Assembly: GCA_921293015.1 (NCBI GenBank)
Contig: OV121092.1
Location: forward strand, 11,104,001 to 11,168,000
Reading direction: 5' to 3'
Length of the DNA stretch: 64,000 bases
Source of the DNA: Phorcus lineatus
Taxonomy: Eukaryota; Mollusca; Gastropoda; Trochida; Trochidae
Made by a program: the position numbers and the translations under genes. Below the pieces are notes generated by a model that was not told the origin of the DNA, searched no databases, and saw only the letters and a program-made list of their open reading frames with translations. Of this stretch, positions 1 through 12,779 are shown piece after piece. Position 1 is the stretch's first letter; each line of letters begins with the position of its first letter.

Positions 1-61
1 TATGGAACATTTTATTCAACATTTAACGAAATCGAAATTTCGAAAATGTGACCCCTTCTGT

Positions 62-126
<65 letters not shown>

Positions 127-715
127 AAATTCGAATTTTTGCACAAGTGACCAAACAATGCCACAATGTGTTCAAGAATGGCTATTTCACACATGGACAG
201 TGGGTGATCCATTGTCAGTCTTGCTGAAGTTATTCTATTGACGTTGAAACGAAACCCAAATTACATGATAATTGCACTACGATTCAGTGGTAAGTGAACA
301 AACTTTCGGTATGCAGCTGTAGTGTAACAGAAACAATTTTTTTGTTATTTTGTTATTGTGTTATTTATTTTGAATAAATGGTCAAGACATGAGTAGCAGC
401 ATAAATGTAAATAAGAACACAAAGGAAATGATTTATAAGAAGAACAAAGTTTATTTTGGTGTATAATTTGTGTTAGAATATGACTGTAACGTGTTTTTCA
501 AAGCATGATACTATTTGATGTAAATCGAGATCACTTAGGGTAACGTCAGTGTTCTATTTGCACAATGGTGATATTTCTTAAAAGTATACCTGTTTACTAA
601 CATATCTATTTTCTATTTGAAATATTAGACTGCTTAAAGATTACCATATCTAAATTAAATGAAGCTACCTAATATCATAAACCTGAATCAACATATACGT
701 TTTAAAATTCAGTTA
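1..715. other. AT-rich upstream non-coding DNA
   Basis: Apart from the TA microsatellite no gene or element is recognised. The stretch around 290-440 shows weak similarity to 4300-4350 and 5720-5850 (a shared start near GCAGCTGTAG and an ACAGAAACAA stretch), so it may belong to the older duplicated sequence of this flank. Confidence 0.4.
64..123. repeat. (TA)n microsatellite
   Basis: An uninterrupted run of TA dinucleotides about 60 bp long. Overlapping Tyr-Ile open frames on both strands are artefacts of this run. Confidence 0.97.
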
Positions 716-960
716 TTACTCGCCCGTTGAAGATACCGCCATTTAATAAATCTACAATGTTATTTGTCATAACATCTCACGATCGTTAATATCGTCAGCC
801 GTGCGGCAGCAATGGTAATCTCGGGTATTACCACGCGTTTTCTATGATATAATTCAGCAAGTAATAAATGAAATACTAAACTCAGTCACGTATAAATACA
901 TCTTGATTAAACTCGCTTTCGCTTGTTAAAACCCAAACCACTTACTCGTTTCATAAAATT
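716..960 (+). mobile_element. Short dispersed element, copy 1 (relative of 55320-55640)
   Basis: The block begins TTACTCGCCCGT, then AAGATACCGC. It ends with AACTCGC, TTGTTA and TTACTCGTTT followed by an A-rich stretch. The same ordered landmarks recur at 55320-55640, including AAGTAATAAA and ACTAAA in the middle. It is relatively CpG-rich for this flank. I cannot assign a superfamily; a non-autonomous transposon is the likeliest explanation. Confidence 0.5.
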
Positions 961-1338
961 GTTTTTAAACGGGTCGTCGTTTAATATTCTTCTGTATGAA
1001 GATTGGACATTATTTTCATAACTAAGGTAAATGGTTATGTTAATTAAATTCTTGAATTTCTTTGACGTGATTTGCCTGTTAACTGTCATTTGATATTCTG
1101 ACATGACAAGATAAAAGAAATCATACATCAAAGCGAACATCAAAGTTTCTCTAAACAACGATTGGACACTTAGATTGAAAGTTGAATGAAAAAGTTTGCG
1201 TATTTTTAAAAGAATGATCATCATTACAATGTATTATAGTTATCGAGAATAAATTTTAAAATTAGTTATGAAAAAAATGTGCAATCTTCATACAGAAGAA
1301 TATTAAACGACGACCCGTTTAAAAACAATTTTATGAAA
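949..1338. mobile_element. MITE/foldback-like element with ~76-bp terminal inverted repeats
   Basis: The arm at 949-1024 is repeated in inverted orientation at 1263-1338. The outer ~58 bp are essentially identical, starting TTTCATAAAATTG; a few mismatches appear in the inner part. The 390-bp element holds about 240 bp of AT-rich spacer without a transposase. No convincing target-site duplication is visible. A 105-residue frame on the minus strand across it is not credible as a gene, because much of it is TIR sequence. Confidence 0.8.
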
Positions 1339-1539
1339 CCTTAGCGTTTGAAGTTGCAATTTAATCTCTGCACATCTGGTTTTAATTTTATTGTAAAATA
1401 AAAGTTCAAAATAAGAGAAGAGAAAAATCTATATTTCGTTGTGCGAGACATTTCTTCAGTTTGTAGAGGTAATGGTTATACATCTTGTTTGCATCAAAAT
1501 AGATGCTTATACCGTAATTAATAAAAAAAATGCAAATGC

Positions 1540-2830
1540 TTTAAACTTGAAAAGGGTTTAAACTGAGATTAAGAAGTTCTATGTATTCCAAGATATAGGC
1601 ACCGGTAAATGGCAGTGAGCAAGATTTGATGGCATTTTGAAAAGTGTTTGTTTAATAAGAGGTTTTAATGTATGTTTACTTAACACTGTTTCGATTATCT
1701 GCACAAGACTGTCACATAGAATGGATTATAAGAATGGTGATGAAAACAATTGATGAAATAGTAAAAGTGTCTAAGTGTTTATACATCATCTAACCAAACA
1801 CTCCGAAACACCACGGATTTTCCACTCTGTTAACTTCTTTAGACAAGCATCAAAATAAGACAGGATTGATTATTCATTGATGTAGAGTTCCCCTGTGGGA
1901 ATATACAACTGAATAAGAGTATTTCAAATTCAAGTACCTCCAAATTAACTCACATATTTGTCTACTCACATGTAGAAATGTATGATCTAGCCTGGAATTT
2001 AAATGATAATGATTACAATATTGTCTCTTTTCTAAAAGTGTTTTTTCAGAATTGGAATTATCGGAAGGAATTCCAAGTCTACTGTCGTCTTTTAAAAGCA
2101 ATTTCAACCATTGTGCAATTCACTAGAAATTTATCTGTCTCCAGTAGTGCTATGGACAGATTCAAGTACCTGTCTTGGTTGAACCTGATAATCAGACAAT
2201 CGTCTTCTGATGTCTGCAGCTGCAATTTCACATCGGTTGCCCAAAAATCGTTTAATATGGGAAATAATGGTGATTTACTCATAGTTTTGCAGAAAATTCA
2301 AACATCATAATTGGAGGTATTCTTTCTCTTTGACTTTATGTTATAATTAAATCCTATTTCATTCTACCCTATAACACCATATTAAAAGTTGCTCGCGAAA
2401 TTACATTGATTTTGCAAAAGGAAACAACACAGTGAATTGATATTTAATGATTGATGAAGTTTACACACCAACAGTTTTCTGTCAATGTTTTTTGCAAAAG
2501 AAACTTGTTCTTAGTGTCATTGGGTTGGTATGTGGAATAGTTTAAATGCTTTCAAATCATTAACAAACATGACATTCTTCGGTTATGTGCTCGTAATAAG
2601 CTTTTGGTGAAATTTAACAGCGCTTAAGTGTTTTTGGTCAAGTTGCCCTTGAAATCGATATTCCTGGTTTTCTAAAATGCTACCTTTCAAAGTCAGTGAC
2701 ATGATTGTATGTGCATCTTCTTGTGTTGGAATTTAATCAGAGTGGAGGGCTGATGGTTGAAATCGCACAGGGTTACCATGGACTTATTTTGCTTAGTCTG
2801 TCTTGTGCTTGTCTTGTGAAAGTTCCTTTC
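1540..2830 (+). repeat. Ancient segmental duplication, copy A
   Basis: This segment aligns with 6800-7890 at a constant shift of about 5071 bp. Exact anchors include a 26-bp identity at 2135-2160 versus 7207-7232 and a 27-bp identity at 2344-2370 versus 7415-7441. Between anchors the copies are clearly diverged. Small open frames in the two copies (1978-2310 and 7132-7371) lie in equivalent DNA but do not give clearly conserved proteins. Confidence 0.8.
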
Positions 2831-5800
2831 AAATAAGACGTCAAAATCGTCCTTTTATACCAAATGATGTTTATCGAGTGTTTAATATGTAAGACATGGA
2901 AATATGTGTCAGTTTCGCATTGTGTTACTTCAACATGGCTTAAGCTCTTCCTACAAAATTAAGAAATTTTATTGAATATGATAAGCAAATTGAAGTTCTC
3001 AGTTGTGCTGAAACCATTGTAGTTGTTCTAACTTATTTTTCTTGATTGAATCACAAGTGTAACAACTGAAATGATGATATGAGAAAAAAATATCATATCC
3101 CAGATATAACAAACGATGTGTATTACCCGATTAAAATGTATGTGGTGAAATTCCTTAAACTAGTAGTACTTTGATTGGTTGTCCATATTTAACCCATTCA
3201 AACAGAAATAAACTGTTGTAAGTGAGGGACTTTGGGGTGAAACAATTATGCCAAAACCATATTGGCTCTTAAATTGGTAGAGATTGATGACATAGATAAT
3301 CTAATTTATGTTTTTACATTTTGAAACTTTGTAAAAATTAGTAAGGTTTAACATTTGCTTGAATTATTTATTGGGGAGGTGAAGGATGAAATGATTTGAA
3401 AGAGATTATTGCATACTCTGGCACGTGTTGAAGTATGGTCCCCTTACACATTGCACTTTTGGTGTTTAAAAAGTTTTATGTAATAAAGTAAGATGAGACT
3501 AAAGATTCATGACTTGGATATAATGGGTTGAATTAAGGGTTATAACAGGTTATAAACCAAAAAAAACTGAATTAATGATACACAACATCGATTTCAGTCA
3601 AAATAACGATGCATGAGAGAAGATCCAAACGTTGATTAGTGCATTACTGCATTTTCATATTGTAACATTCAGTAAGATTCGACATAGTTATTTGAGTTTT
3701 CTATTAACAAAACCGAAATGTTTATGAAAACTAAGGGTTTATATTATGATATAAGAATACAGGTGCTGAGTATTAGTTTAATTCACTGTGTAATGATCTT
3801 GTACTTATATATATATTATATTTCATCAAAAATTTGAATTAGTCACCATTTCTTAGCAAAATACTTCTAATCAAAACTTTTATATCATTTTATGAAAGAG
3901 TCATTTTTACACTACATACCAGGGGCAGATACGTGCTATTCCAGGAAAATTGTTGACATTCCCCAAAAAGGGCATTTCTGCAAAAAAATATTATTTTGAC
4001 GTATGTTCGACAAGTATTTGGTCAAAATAGTCTACAAGGGTTAACGCAATGACATATCTAATGCTTTTTTACAAACAATTTTGAAATGACAATTCTATAA
4101 GACAATTAAAAAACGTAAGTTTAAGCAATTTGGACCCCAATATTGCATATATCCCTATCAAATGAGTTCTGTAGTACTATGTGTATTAAAATTAAAGATT
4201 ATAATTAGAATTCGTTCTAAGATTAACATTTGGATGAAGGATTCTTGAATGAGTCAACCTTAAGCGAATTCCCTTTTTAATTGATATTTGCATTAAATTT
4301 GAAAGTAATGAAACAAACTTTTGTTAGGCAGCTGTAGGAATAAAAGAGTTAATAGTTTCTATCATTGCTTGATTTTTGTCTTTCCCTAAACTGTGACTAA
4401 CAGGTCTAGATAATAAAGCTAATAAAATCCTTCAAATTTTGGTATACAGCTGAAATTTTACTTGTCACTCAAACTCAGGGATTGATAACTTGCATAACAA
4501 AAGATGATAACACTTTGCGTAAAAAGTTTAGGCATTTGTAAACACAATAAAGGAATAAACCTGGGAAATATTGTCTACCTTTGATTTGAAAAGAATGTCA
4601 CTCTGAGTATGGAGTGATATGATAACTCTTTTTTTCAACGCTAGATACAATCAGATTCTTCTGGTTTGAAATAAATGTAGAAAAGTACAAACTTGATTTG
4701 AATCAGATCCAAAAGGAGATCGTGATAGAAACTTTGCAAAGAATGGAAATTTGATTGGACCCATTGGACATTTTATTCTTTTTGGAATAAACTTTGCTAT
4801 TGATCTTGACAATATATCAATATTAAGGTGAACATGTTTTCTTTATTGAAAACAAAATGAATATTTGGTATGCCCGCAACCAAACTATATAAAAAAATCC
4901 TCTCTAGGTTAAATCACTTGTGTTATTCCGTACTATTTGGTTTACATTACAAACGACCAAGTATCATCGACTTATGTGTGACACACATTTTTTTCAGATT
5001 TCATTTCATAAGTGTGATATGACACGTATGCTCGTATGAAAATATCTCCAAAAAGTTATATGTGCGCAAATAAATATTTCTACTATATGTATACGTATTC
5101 CTTGGAAAAGGCCTAGTTCAAGAGTCGATTGATTAGCTCTGTAGCACGTTCAACCACTCCCTCGAACCCTGTGAGGAGACCATTCATTCATAATCTGCTT
5201 TCTTCATTCAAACAGAGCAAAGTGACCTGATATTGCATGTAGATGTTACTTGTCTTTCCCCTTACGTTGTTTCTTTCCATCAAGTGTGTGTCATTTCAGT
5301 TCCCTTTGAAAGAATTTACTTTCAAAATAATACATAAAAAATAGATAAATATGTTACGTATATCCATGACATCTTAAAAATGTCATAAAATGCTGAAATA
5401 TCTATTCATAAAAATTCGTATTCCCTTAAAATATCTAAAATTTTACTGTTAATATGACAATAGGGTGACAATGGGAATGTTCTGTGGTGTATGCCAAGCT
5501 GTGTGCCCGATAGATTAAATCCAAAACTTTGTCAATGTAACAACTTCATAAACTGACTCCATAATACACAAACATTTAGTAACTCAACCAGACAGATGAC
5601 TTTCAACAAGAAATCTTTTGACGATGATTTATCAATCCTTTGAAACCTTCTCATCTCCACCCTTTGTCTGTTAAACGCTGTCGTCGTTAGGATAAAGTTG
5701 GAAAGCAACCCCATTATGAATTAAGTGTCACAGAAACAAATATTTGTCGTTTTGATTTAATAGATGGTTGAGATATGCGTGTTGATTTAATGCATGTATT

Positions 5801-6799
5801 GCTTGTTAACACAAAGTTGATTATTTATGAGAAAAACAAGATTGAATATCAGTTGAAAATGTGTAAGAATATTACTGTTTCCTCCTGTCAAAGTGTTAAA
5901 ATATTTTATATAAGATCAGATTCGTGACATGACACCAAACGACAAGGGAATTACAATAAGGTCAACGGGCTACACAAACTGTTGTTGGGGTTCATCTTTT
6001 CATTAACGTTTATCTATGAACTAATTGATTTATTTCTATAAACTATCAGACTTCAGTAAACATATATAAGAAAACCTTATTTATACCATAAACTTGATTT
6101 TACATGAACCTTTTCAAAAATGTGTATTTATTTGAGTAAGGAACAAAAATTGTGTTCATAAACGAGCAAACCTGACACGATGAAAGATAGATCTTTGATG
6201 CAGAATTCACCAGAGATAGAGAAATACAAGCATTAATTAATACATTCAGACATTATAACTGTATAAAAAGGTCATTTGAAGACAGAGCAACGATATTATT
6301 GAAGAATATTTCATTTATGAAATCTAAAGTGTTGAATGCTAGAAACACTTTGATTGTTAAAGTGCGATTTGAAGGCGCTTTAAGAGATATGTCAGTTGTG
6401 AAAGATTCGTACATACAAGCATTTTATATTTCTTTCAAGAATAACTAAGTTATATGACTGTCGTTTGCATTCAAGACATAACAAGATATCAAAGATACAA
6501 AATATCAGAATATTCCTGAGCATCTATTGGACGCTTTGACTGAAGGATCAATTGAAACCTTTGTATATGATTTGATTAGCATCGCGATGTATTTATCATT
6601 AGTAACTTACTCTTGTGGTGAATTTCATGCACATCCCTTCTTTAATTACATTGTGGTATTGTAGCACAAAATAACAGACGAAAGACTGATTCATATTCTG
6701 TTATAAGAAGCATTCCTTAAATTGATAAAATCTCCCGTATTTAGGTTGCATAACGTCTTTGTTTCATTATAAATAATTGTACATTTTATAATCAGTCTT
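2831..6799. other. AT-rich non-coding spacer
   Basis: No ORF, RNA gene or clear element is recognised. Faint similarity of 4300-4350 and 5720-5850 to 290-440 suggests further decayed copies of the local duplication. Otherwise I see nothing distinctive. Confidence 0.5.
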
Positions 6800-7886
6800 T
6801 GCTTGAACTTTTAACCTTGAAAACGATCCAACGACCTATACCAACACTTTGATACTGAGATTAAAAACTTTGTTATCTACGAAGATTTAAAAAGTAGTAA
6901 AAAGTAGTTGGCAAGATTTGGAAGAATTCTGATAGATGTTCCTTTTACAAGATTACAGTTTAAACTCACTTTTCACTGTATTATCTTCATAACACATTCG
7001 CATAGGATTTTATTTCATTTTACGCGTAAAATTTAAATTACGTAACACAACTTCCAAGTCATTACTTAAAAGTGTTCAACAAGGAATCGTTGTGAAATTC
7101 ATTTTTACAAGGTGATATAGTTTTTTCAGAAGTGAAAGGAATCCCAATGCTTCTCTCGTCATTTAAAAGCAGTTTAACGATTGTGCTGCATTCACTCGTG
7201 ATTAAGCTGTCTCCAGTAGTGCTATGGACAGAGAACTACCGGTCCCTGTTCAACCTTATATTCAGACCATCTTGCTCTGAAGTTTGCCACTGCACTGCCA
7301 CATTGATTGCCCAAAAGGTGTTTAAAATGGAAACAAATGGTTATTTATGCATAGTTGTGTTGAAAATTTAAACATGATAATTGCAGGCAATCTTTATCTT
7401 AGACTTTACGGTTGTAATTAAATCCTATTTCATTCTACCCTTTAACTTTAAACTAAAACGTTGTTGCAGCCATTACATTGATTTATCAATGTGTTACAAC
7501 ACATCGAATTGATTTTAAAGTTTTCACAACAACGTTTACCTGTCAATATATTTTTTTTCAAAATCCCTATTTAAGGAAAATTTGATTTCTTAGCCAGTTA
7601 ATGCCATTTTTTTCGGCGTGAGATAGTTTTAATTAGTTTTACAATGCCTAACATTCTTCATGATCAGGCATTTTCATGATGGGTGAAAATTTAGCTTTAG
7701 TGTGAAAGAGTCAAGTTGCCAGAGAAATCAATATTCGAGGTTTTCTAAATCTCTACCTTTCAAGCTGTGGGACATGATTACATGTTTGTCTTCTAACATT
7801 GGATTTCAAACAGAGTTGAAGACTGATTGCAGGGTATGATCTAGCTCAACGCTGTTAGTCACGGTCACATTGACTTAGGTTGTCTT
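6800..7886 (+). repeat. Ancient segmental duplication, copy B
   Basis: This is the partner of 1540-2830. Similarity runs to about 7880, where a dispersed TIR element (7887 onward) begins that copy A lacks. The insertion therefore happened after, or only in, this copy. Confidence 0.8.
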
Positions 7887-8246
7887 AAAGAGCCAGTCCG
7901 TGATTTTCATAACATATTATTTGGCTTTGATACGAACCTAAATATGTTATGATATAAATTCAAAACATCTTAACTTTTCCTTTTCAAAAGACAAATATAT
8001 GACAAATACTGTTTTTCCAAGAAAATCTAAAAACAGCCTTATAAATACACAGAGGCGGAGATCACACGTTTAATTTACATGGATACTACTTATATAACCT
8101 CCTGGCCGCTTCAGATACGTCTCCAAAATTACGTTTGGCTGTTTGACGCGCGCCACTGTCCGGTTTTCGATCATAATTGCGACTTTCTACCTTCGTATTG
8201 TCACTGTACAAAACCAATTAGCTTTAAAATGATTCTTTTTGTTAAG
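7887..8246 (+). mobile_element. Dispersed TIR element, 3'-truncated copy
   Basis: Starts AAAGAGCCAGTCCGTGATTT and aligns over its whole length with 26558-26925, sharing AAACAGCCTTATAAAT and GCTTTAAAATG. The right terminal repeat seen in the 26.9-kb copy is missing here; the similarity stops at a poly-G run. The open frame at 8079-8294 is shadow sequence. Confidence 0.75.
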
Positions 8247-8249
8247 AAA

Positions 8250-8265
8250 GGGGGGGGGGGGGGGG
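8250..8265 (+). repeat. Poly-G tract
   Basis: Sixteen consecutive G residues at the point where similarity to the 26.6-kb element ends. Confidence 0.9.
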
Positions 8266-10130
8266 AATGTTTGCCTAAACAAAATTGTTCTTGAACTGAT
8301 AGATCAAAGATTGATAATTGATTTAATTTCCATTTTTTAAAACTTTGTAAAACTAAGTAATTCTATCATGGAAATGCCAATGCGGGGAAGGCTTCAGGGG
8401 ATTTCGTACATTGACGCGAGTTCAAATGTTTTGTCATACAAATTGAACTTTTGTGAGTTGAAAGCAATTTAATGTAAAATGTAAGATGCAGGTTACCATT
8501 AAATACAGAATTTAATGACTTATGAAATAATGTCATGTAAGGGAGTTATAAATTTTAATCAGCAAAACAAATAAACCAAATGATACAGAAAGTCGCTTTA
8601 CATTTAAAAAAGGATGCTTGAAAAAAATCCAAAATTTAAGTATGTATTTCTACACTATAACGTAAGAAATACAGTAAAATTCGACACATTAAATTTTTTT
8701 TTATAAAGATACATAATCAAACAACAACAGAATAACTTTGTATCTACATTTCAAAAATCGTTTTTTTTTCATATTAATTTTATGTCTATACTGAAAGTTA
8801 TAATAAAGTTTACCAAATAACACTTATCTTTTTCATTTTGAAAATCAAGTGTACGATGTTGCCTGAAATCTGATAATGATTTCAAAGCTACATTGCCTGC
8901 ATGTATATTATGACGAACTCAAGAAGAAGACGGGCGCTCTACCAATCACACTGATCATGCTAGCTTCCAAACGCATCACTCCAGAATGGCTAAGCTTCAA
9001 GGTAGTGTCGTGTTAAGGTTGACTTGATTGTTTATTGCCTCATGGGGTGTCGTGTTATACTATTTGATAACGAATCTTTAAACAGTGTTGCCGTTTCGAC
9101 AATGTATTTTGACGATTTGTTTACTTTGGCGTATCTCATTAACTGAATAACGATTCTTAATCATTTTTTACATGTAGCATTTTCGTTAAAAAGACATGTC
9201 TTTTTTCAGTATGTGTCTAGCAACGAAAATATGTTAATTAAATTTCTCTATGGCCGTGCATGATGATGTGTTCCGTTAAACATACTCGTACGTCAATTTG
9301 TCTTACCCTACCAAACTACCAGCATAAGAAAGCTGAAAACAGAAAGCTGTTTTGTTTTAATAATAACTACTAGGTGGTATCACTATAATTTCCCTTCAAA
9401 ACTATTCTTCTACGTTCTATATCGTAAATAACTTCTATTCTTATAAACTACATTTAGAGCCGCGCCATTTAATTGACATCTTTGTTCTGGTTTGCTCATA
9501 TTCCAATATTGTTCTTATTGTAAATACCCTTCTTATAATTATTTACTAGTAGCGTATACTATTTTGTATCACTACTAGTCGTATTCCCGATTCAAATAGG
9601 CTAAATTTCCAATTTCCAATTTAATCGATTACATATTCGGTTACATCCTTATTTCTACAAACGTGTTTTCGGATATATCAAATTTAGTTTCTAAATGGTC
9701 TTATTTAATTACAGTAAACGTACTTCAATTCCATTTATACATTTTCTTCTCGAAGACTGTTGTCCTTTCTTAACCAATAGAATTACATATGTTCAAGCGT
9801 TTAATCTTATTCTTAGACATACCCCCAGTGTATTATACATGTATATCACATCAGTTGTAGCGCTTAAAGTGGTTTATTACATGGTGTCCCACTGAGTGTG
9901 GTATGTCTTATCATCGAGATTGCAGATATGGTGTGGCTCATGTGACATAACACTGCAAATTGCGTGGTGGAGTTATATGGCAACGCACAGATATGGAGTG
10001 GAATCCTGGTTAGAAAGGTCTTGATTCCTACAGTCAGCACTATAAGACTTTATTTTATTGTAAGAATGTTTAGTGTTGTTTGATATCTTTCTAAGCACGT
10101 TAAAGGTTTATGTCCGTCATAGTATAATGT
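8266..10130. other. Non-coding spacer
   Basis: AT-rich sequence with no supported gene. The reading frame at 9695-9895 has no recognisable motif. Confidence 0.5.
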
Positions 10131-10132
10131 CA

Positions 10133-10227
10133 GTCTCATTAAAATCAGCCCGAGCCTAATCGCTCGTACCTCGCTCCGTTTCTTAGCGAGGTACGAGCGA
10201 CTAGGTTTGGGCTGAATTCAATGAGAT
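10133..10227. mobile_element. Foldback hairpin (MITE-like)
   Basis: Two arms, 10133-10169 and 10179-10227, are near-perfect reverse complements separated by a loop of about nine bases. The inner stem ends CGTACCTCGCT / AGCGAGGTACG and the outer part pairs CTCATT with AATGAG. The stem is CpG-rich in AT-rich surroundings. A solo foldback transposon is the likeliest origin; a transcribed hairpin cannot be excluded. Confidence 0.75.
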
Positions 10228-10377
10228 TCAGTATAACGTATTACTAGGATTCTACGACGGAGCAGAAAGTTATGGGTGTTTGGTTTTCGGTAAGGAACTT
10301 TAAGATCTAGGACAAGATGCTGACTGTACTGTTTCAACCATTTTCTAAGTTTCATGTAAGTTGGATTTAACTAGAAG

Positions 10378-10850
10378 CATTTACGTAAAGTTAAGAGACC
10401 GGGAGGAATGTTACAATAATTATATAATACATTTACGTAAAGTTAAGAGACTGGGAGGAATGTTACAATAATTATGTAATACATTTACATAAAGTTAAGA
10501 GACCGGGAGGAATGTTACAATAATTATATAATACATTTACATAAAGTTAAGAGACCGGGAGGAATGTTACAATAATTATATAATACATTTACATAAAGTT
10601 AAGAGACCAGGAGGAATGTTACAATAATTATATAATACATTTACATAAAGTTAAGAGACCGGGAGAAATGTTACAATAAATATATTATGCATTTACATAA
10701 AGTTAAGAGACCGGGAGGAATGTTACAATAATTATGTAATAGATTTACATAAAGTTAAGAGACCGGGAGAAATGTTACAATAAATATATTATGCATTTAC
10801 ATAAAGTTAAGAGACCGGGAGAAATGTTACAATAATTATGTAATACAATT
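10378..10850. repeat. 52-bp minisatellite, nine units
   Basis: Units start with CATTTAC(G/A)TAAAGTTAAG at 10378, 10430 and 10482 and continue at 52-bp steps. Variant units carry GAAATG and AAATATATTATG in place of GAGGAATG and AATTATATAAT. The variants recur, suggesting multi-unit amplification. Confidence 0.95.
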
Positions 10851-11723
10851 TAGGCCTCTTACGTGTTATTTTGGTTGTTAATGTTTACCGATCAATGACC
10901 TTTGTAGCATAAACTTAAAGGCACTAGTGCATGCTTTTACGGTCTAAATTGGCTATTTTAAGGTTTACGAGGACTTATGCATTCACTTAAACTTTCTATC
11001 GACGCAATGAAATACTAAACATTCTTTACAATTTACCTGCTATCAGCAATGAAAACGTTAAGACAGCCGCGGTCGGCTTGGACATATAAAAATCTATGGT
11101 TAGTTGTGCACAAAACGGATAAATTATTGGCACTTGGAAACGGTTGAACTAGTACTGTGTGCAGCTATTGAATTTACCTAAACTCTGAACTGAGAACAAA
11201 TCATGAAATATGTTTTTGAAAGCAATGTTGCAAATTAACCGATTTAATAACACAGTATTAGCATTGTTATTAGATTGACCATAGCGGCTGCCGTTTCAGC
11301 TTTTCTGGTTATGAGCAAAATCTTAATATTTCCGATATCGTTGTTCATGCGGATTTAATGTAACGTCACATTGAATACTTCCGGCCTATAAAAATCCACT
11401 TTACTACCTGAATACGAGGTAGATTACTTGAGTGAGGATAGTGAGTTATATCGAGAGTTATGCAGTATCTGTGCATTCGTTGTGTTTACGAAATATTGGC
11501 GTGCACTAGTGCGTTTAAAGACCGTTTTATTTTTCTGTTGTTCGACTCTGAAATATTCAAGGTTTTAACCTTTCTTAAAAACTAAAATTTCTTTTTAGAA
11601 TTATTTTGCACTTTTTCTTAAATGAATCCAAGGTCGGTAGTGATGTTTCATTTAGATTTTTTCATAAGGCGTAATTGCATTTATACAAAAACGAACCCTA
11701 AAAAACAATTGCGACAGTAGCTA
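10851..11723. other. Non-coding spacer with a TATA-like motif
   Basis: No gene is recognised. A TATA-box-like TATAAAAA at 11387-11394 lies about 24 bp after a CRE-like AACGTCAC (11363). This arrangement would suit a Pol II or LTR promoter, but no LTR pair or downstream gene was found. Confidence 0.3.
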
Positions 11724-12002
11724 TTAATTGTTATTTCGAAAGGCGCCCACTTCTTTAAAGTAGCCTTTTGGAACCTGTTTCACGAAGTTATTTAGGCGAA
11801 TTAATCTATCGACAAAATAACAATATAATACCCTGTATTCGCACCAGTAGTCGATGTTTCTCTCGTACTGAAATGACTTATCAATCCAAAGTACATATGC
11901 AAAATAATTATTAAAATATGAATATTTGTTTTTGCTTCTTTTTAAAACATTAATCAAATAGCCCTGATTTGTACATTTGAATCTAAAAGAAGACTGTTCC
12001 AT
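11724..12002 (-). CDS. Unrecognised 92-codon open frame
   Basis: The frame is rich in Tyr, Phe, Asn and Arg and has no motif I recognise. A TE-type motif, CAAAGGGAGATAAC, sits about 40 bp upstream of its start at 12044-12057. It is longer than most chance frames in this AT-rich DNA, so a fragment of a transposon protein is possible. It could equally be chance. Confidence 0.12.
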   Translation of the reverse strand: MEQSSFRFKCTNQGYLINVLKRSKNKYSYFNNYFAYVLWIDKSFQYERNIDYWCEYRVLYCYFVDRLIRLNNFVKQVPKGYFKEVGAFRNNN

Positions 12003-12599
12003 ATCGATGTTCTCACAGAAATGTACGATAAAAAATGAGGTATCAAAGGGAGATAACCAGTGTATTCCTCATCGATTGATCTGCAAAGGACCAGCGTCGA
12101 TATCAGGCCAAAAAATACCAAATAACTTCAATTGCTTCCAAATTTCCACTTGACTATTTTGTCGTAAAATAAATAATTGTTTAAAAGTGCTACTGCAACT
12201 TTGACGATATATGTACAACAAAATAAGTGAAGGTTCCCCGACTTTCATTATTGAGATAATCTTTACTACATATTATAAACGTTATATTGGAATGTTACTT
12301 AAGTTATTCTGCTCAGTATAGAACTCAGAACATCTGAAGAAAACCGATACTTTTGAAAATTAGTTCTTCCCTCTGATAATTTCAAGTAAAATCAACAATA
12401 ATGACTATATTATGCAGTATTATGTAAACAGAACTATGATTACTTTGTTAATCAATTTGAAAAATAAACAATGTCGATGTCGATTGATATGATATTTAGC
12501 ATTCGTTACATACGTATTTCTAAGAATTGGGTGAGTCATCTCTCACTATAAAACTTGTTAAAATTAAAAGAAACTGATATCATATACAGAATAGCGAAT

Positions 12600-12740
12600 G
12601 CTGTATGTATGTATGTATGTATGTATGTATACGAATGTATGTATGTATGAGTGTACGTATGTATGTATATGTATGTATGTGTGTGTATATATGTATGCAC
12701 TATGTATGTATGTATGTATGTATGTATGTATGTATTTTTG
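12600..12740. repeat. (TATG)n microsatellite, imperfect
   Basis: Tandem GTAT/TATG tetranucleotides with interruptions. The cysteine- and methionine-rich open frame across it is an artefact. Confidence 0.95.
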
Positions 12741-12779
12741 TATTTATTTATGTTTATATTTATATTTGAATAGAAATGT

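Noticed and set aside
907-1224. 105-codon minus-strand frame
   Set aside because: Overlaps the inverted-repeat arm and spacer of the 949-1338 element; no recognisable domain.
1978-2310. 110-codon frame in duplication copy A
   Set aside because: The homologous DNA in copy B (7132-7371) gives a protein with several mismatches in frame and indels; similarity is at DNA level, not clearly protein level.
3921-3990. CAGGGGCAGATACGTG as a transposon end
   Set aside because: No matching inverted end or TSD found nearby.
10378-10850. CRISPR-like array
   Set aside because: There are no unique spacers; units are contiguous, and the genome is eukaryotic.
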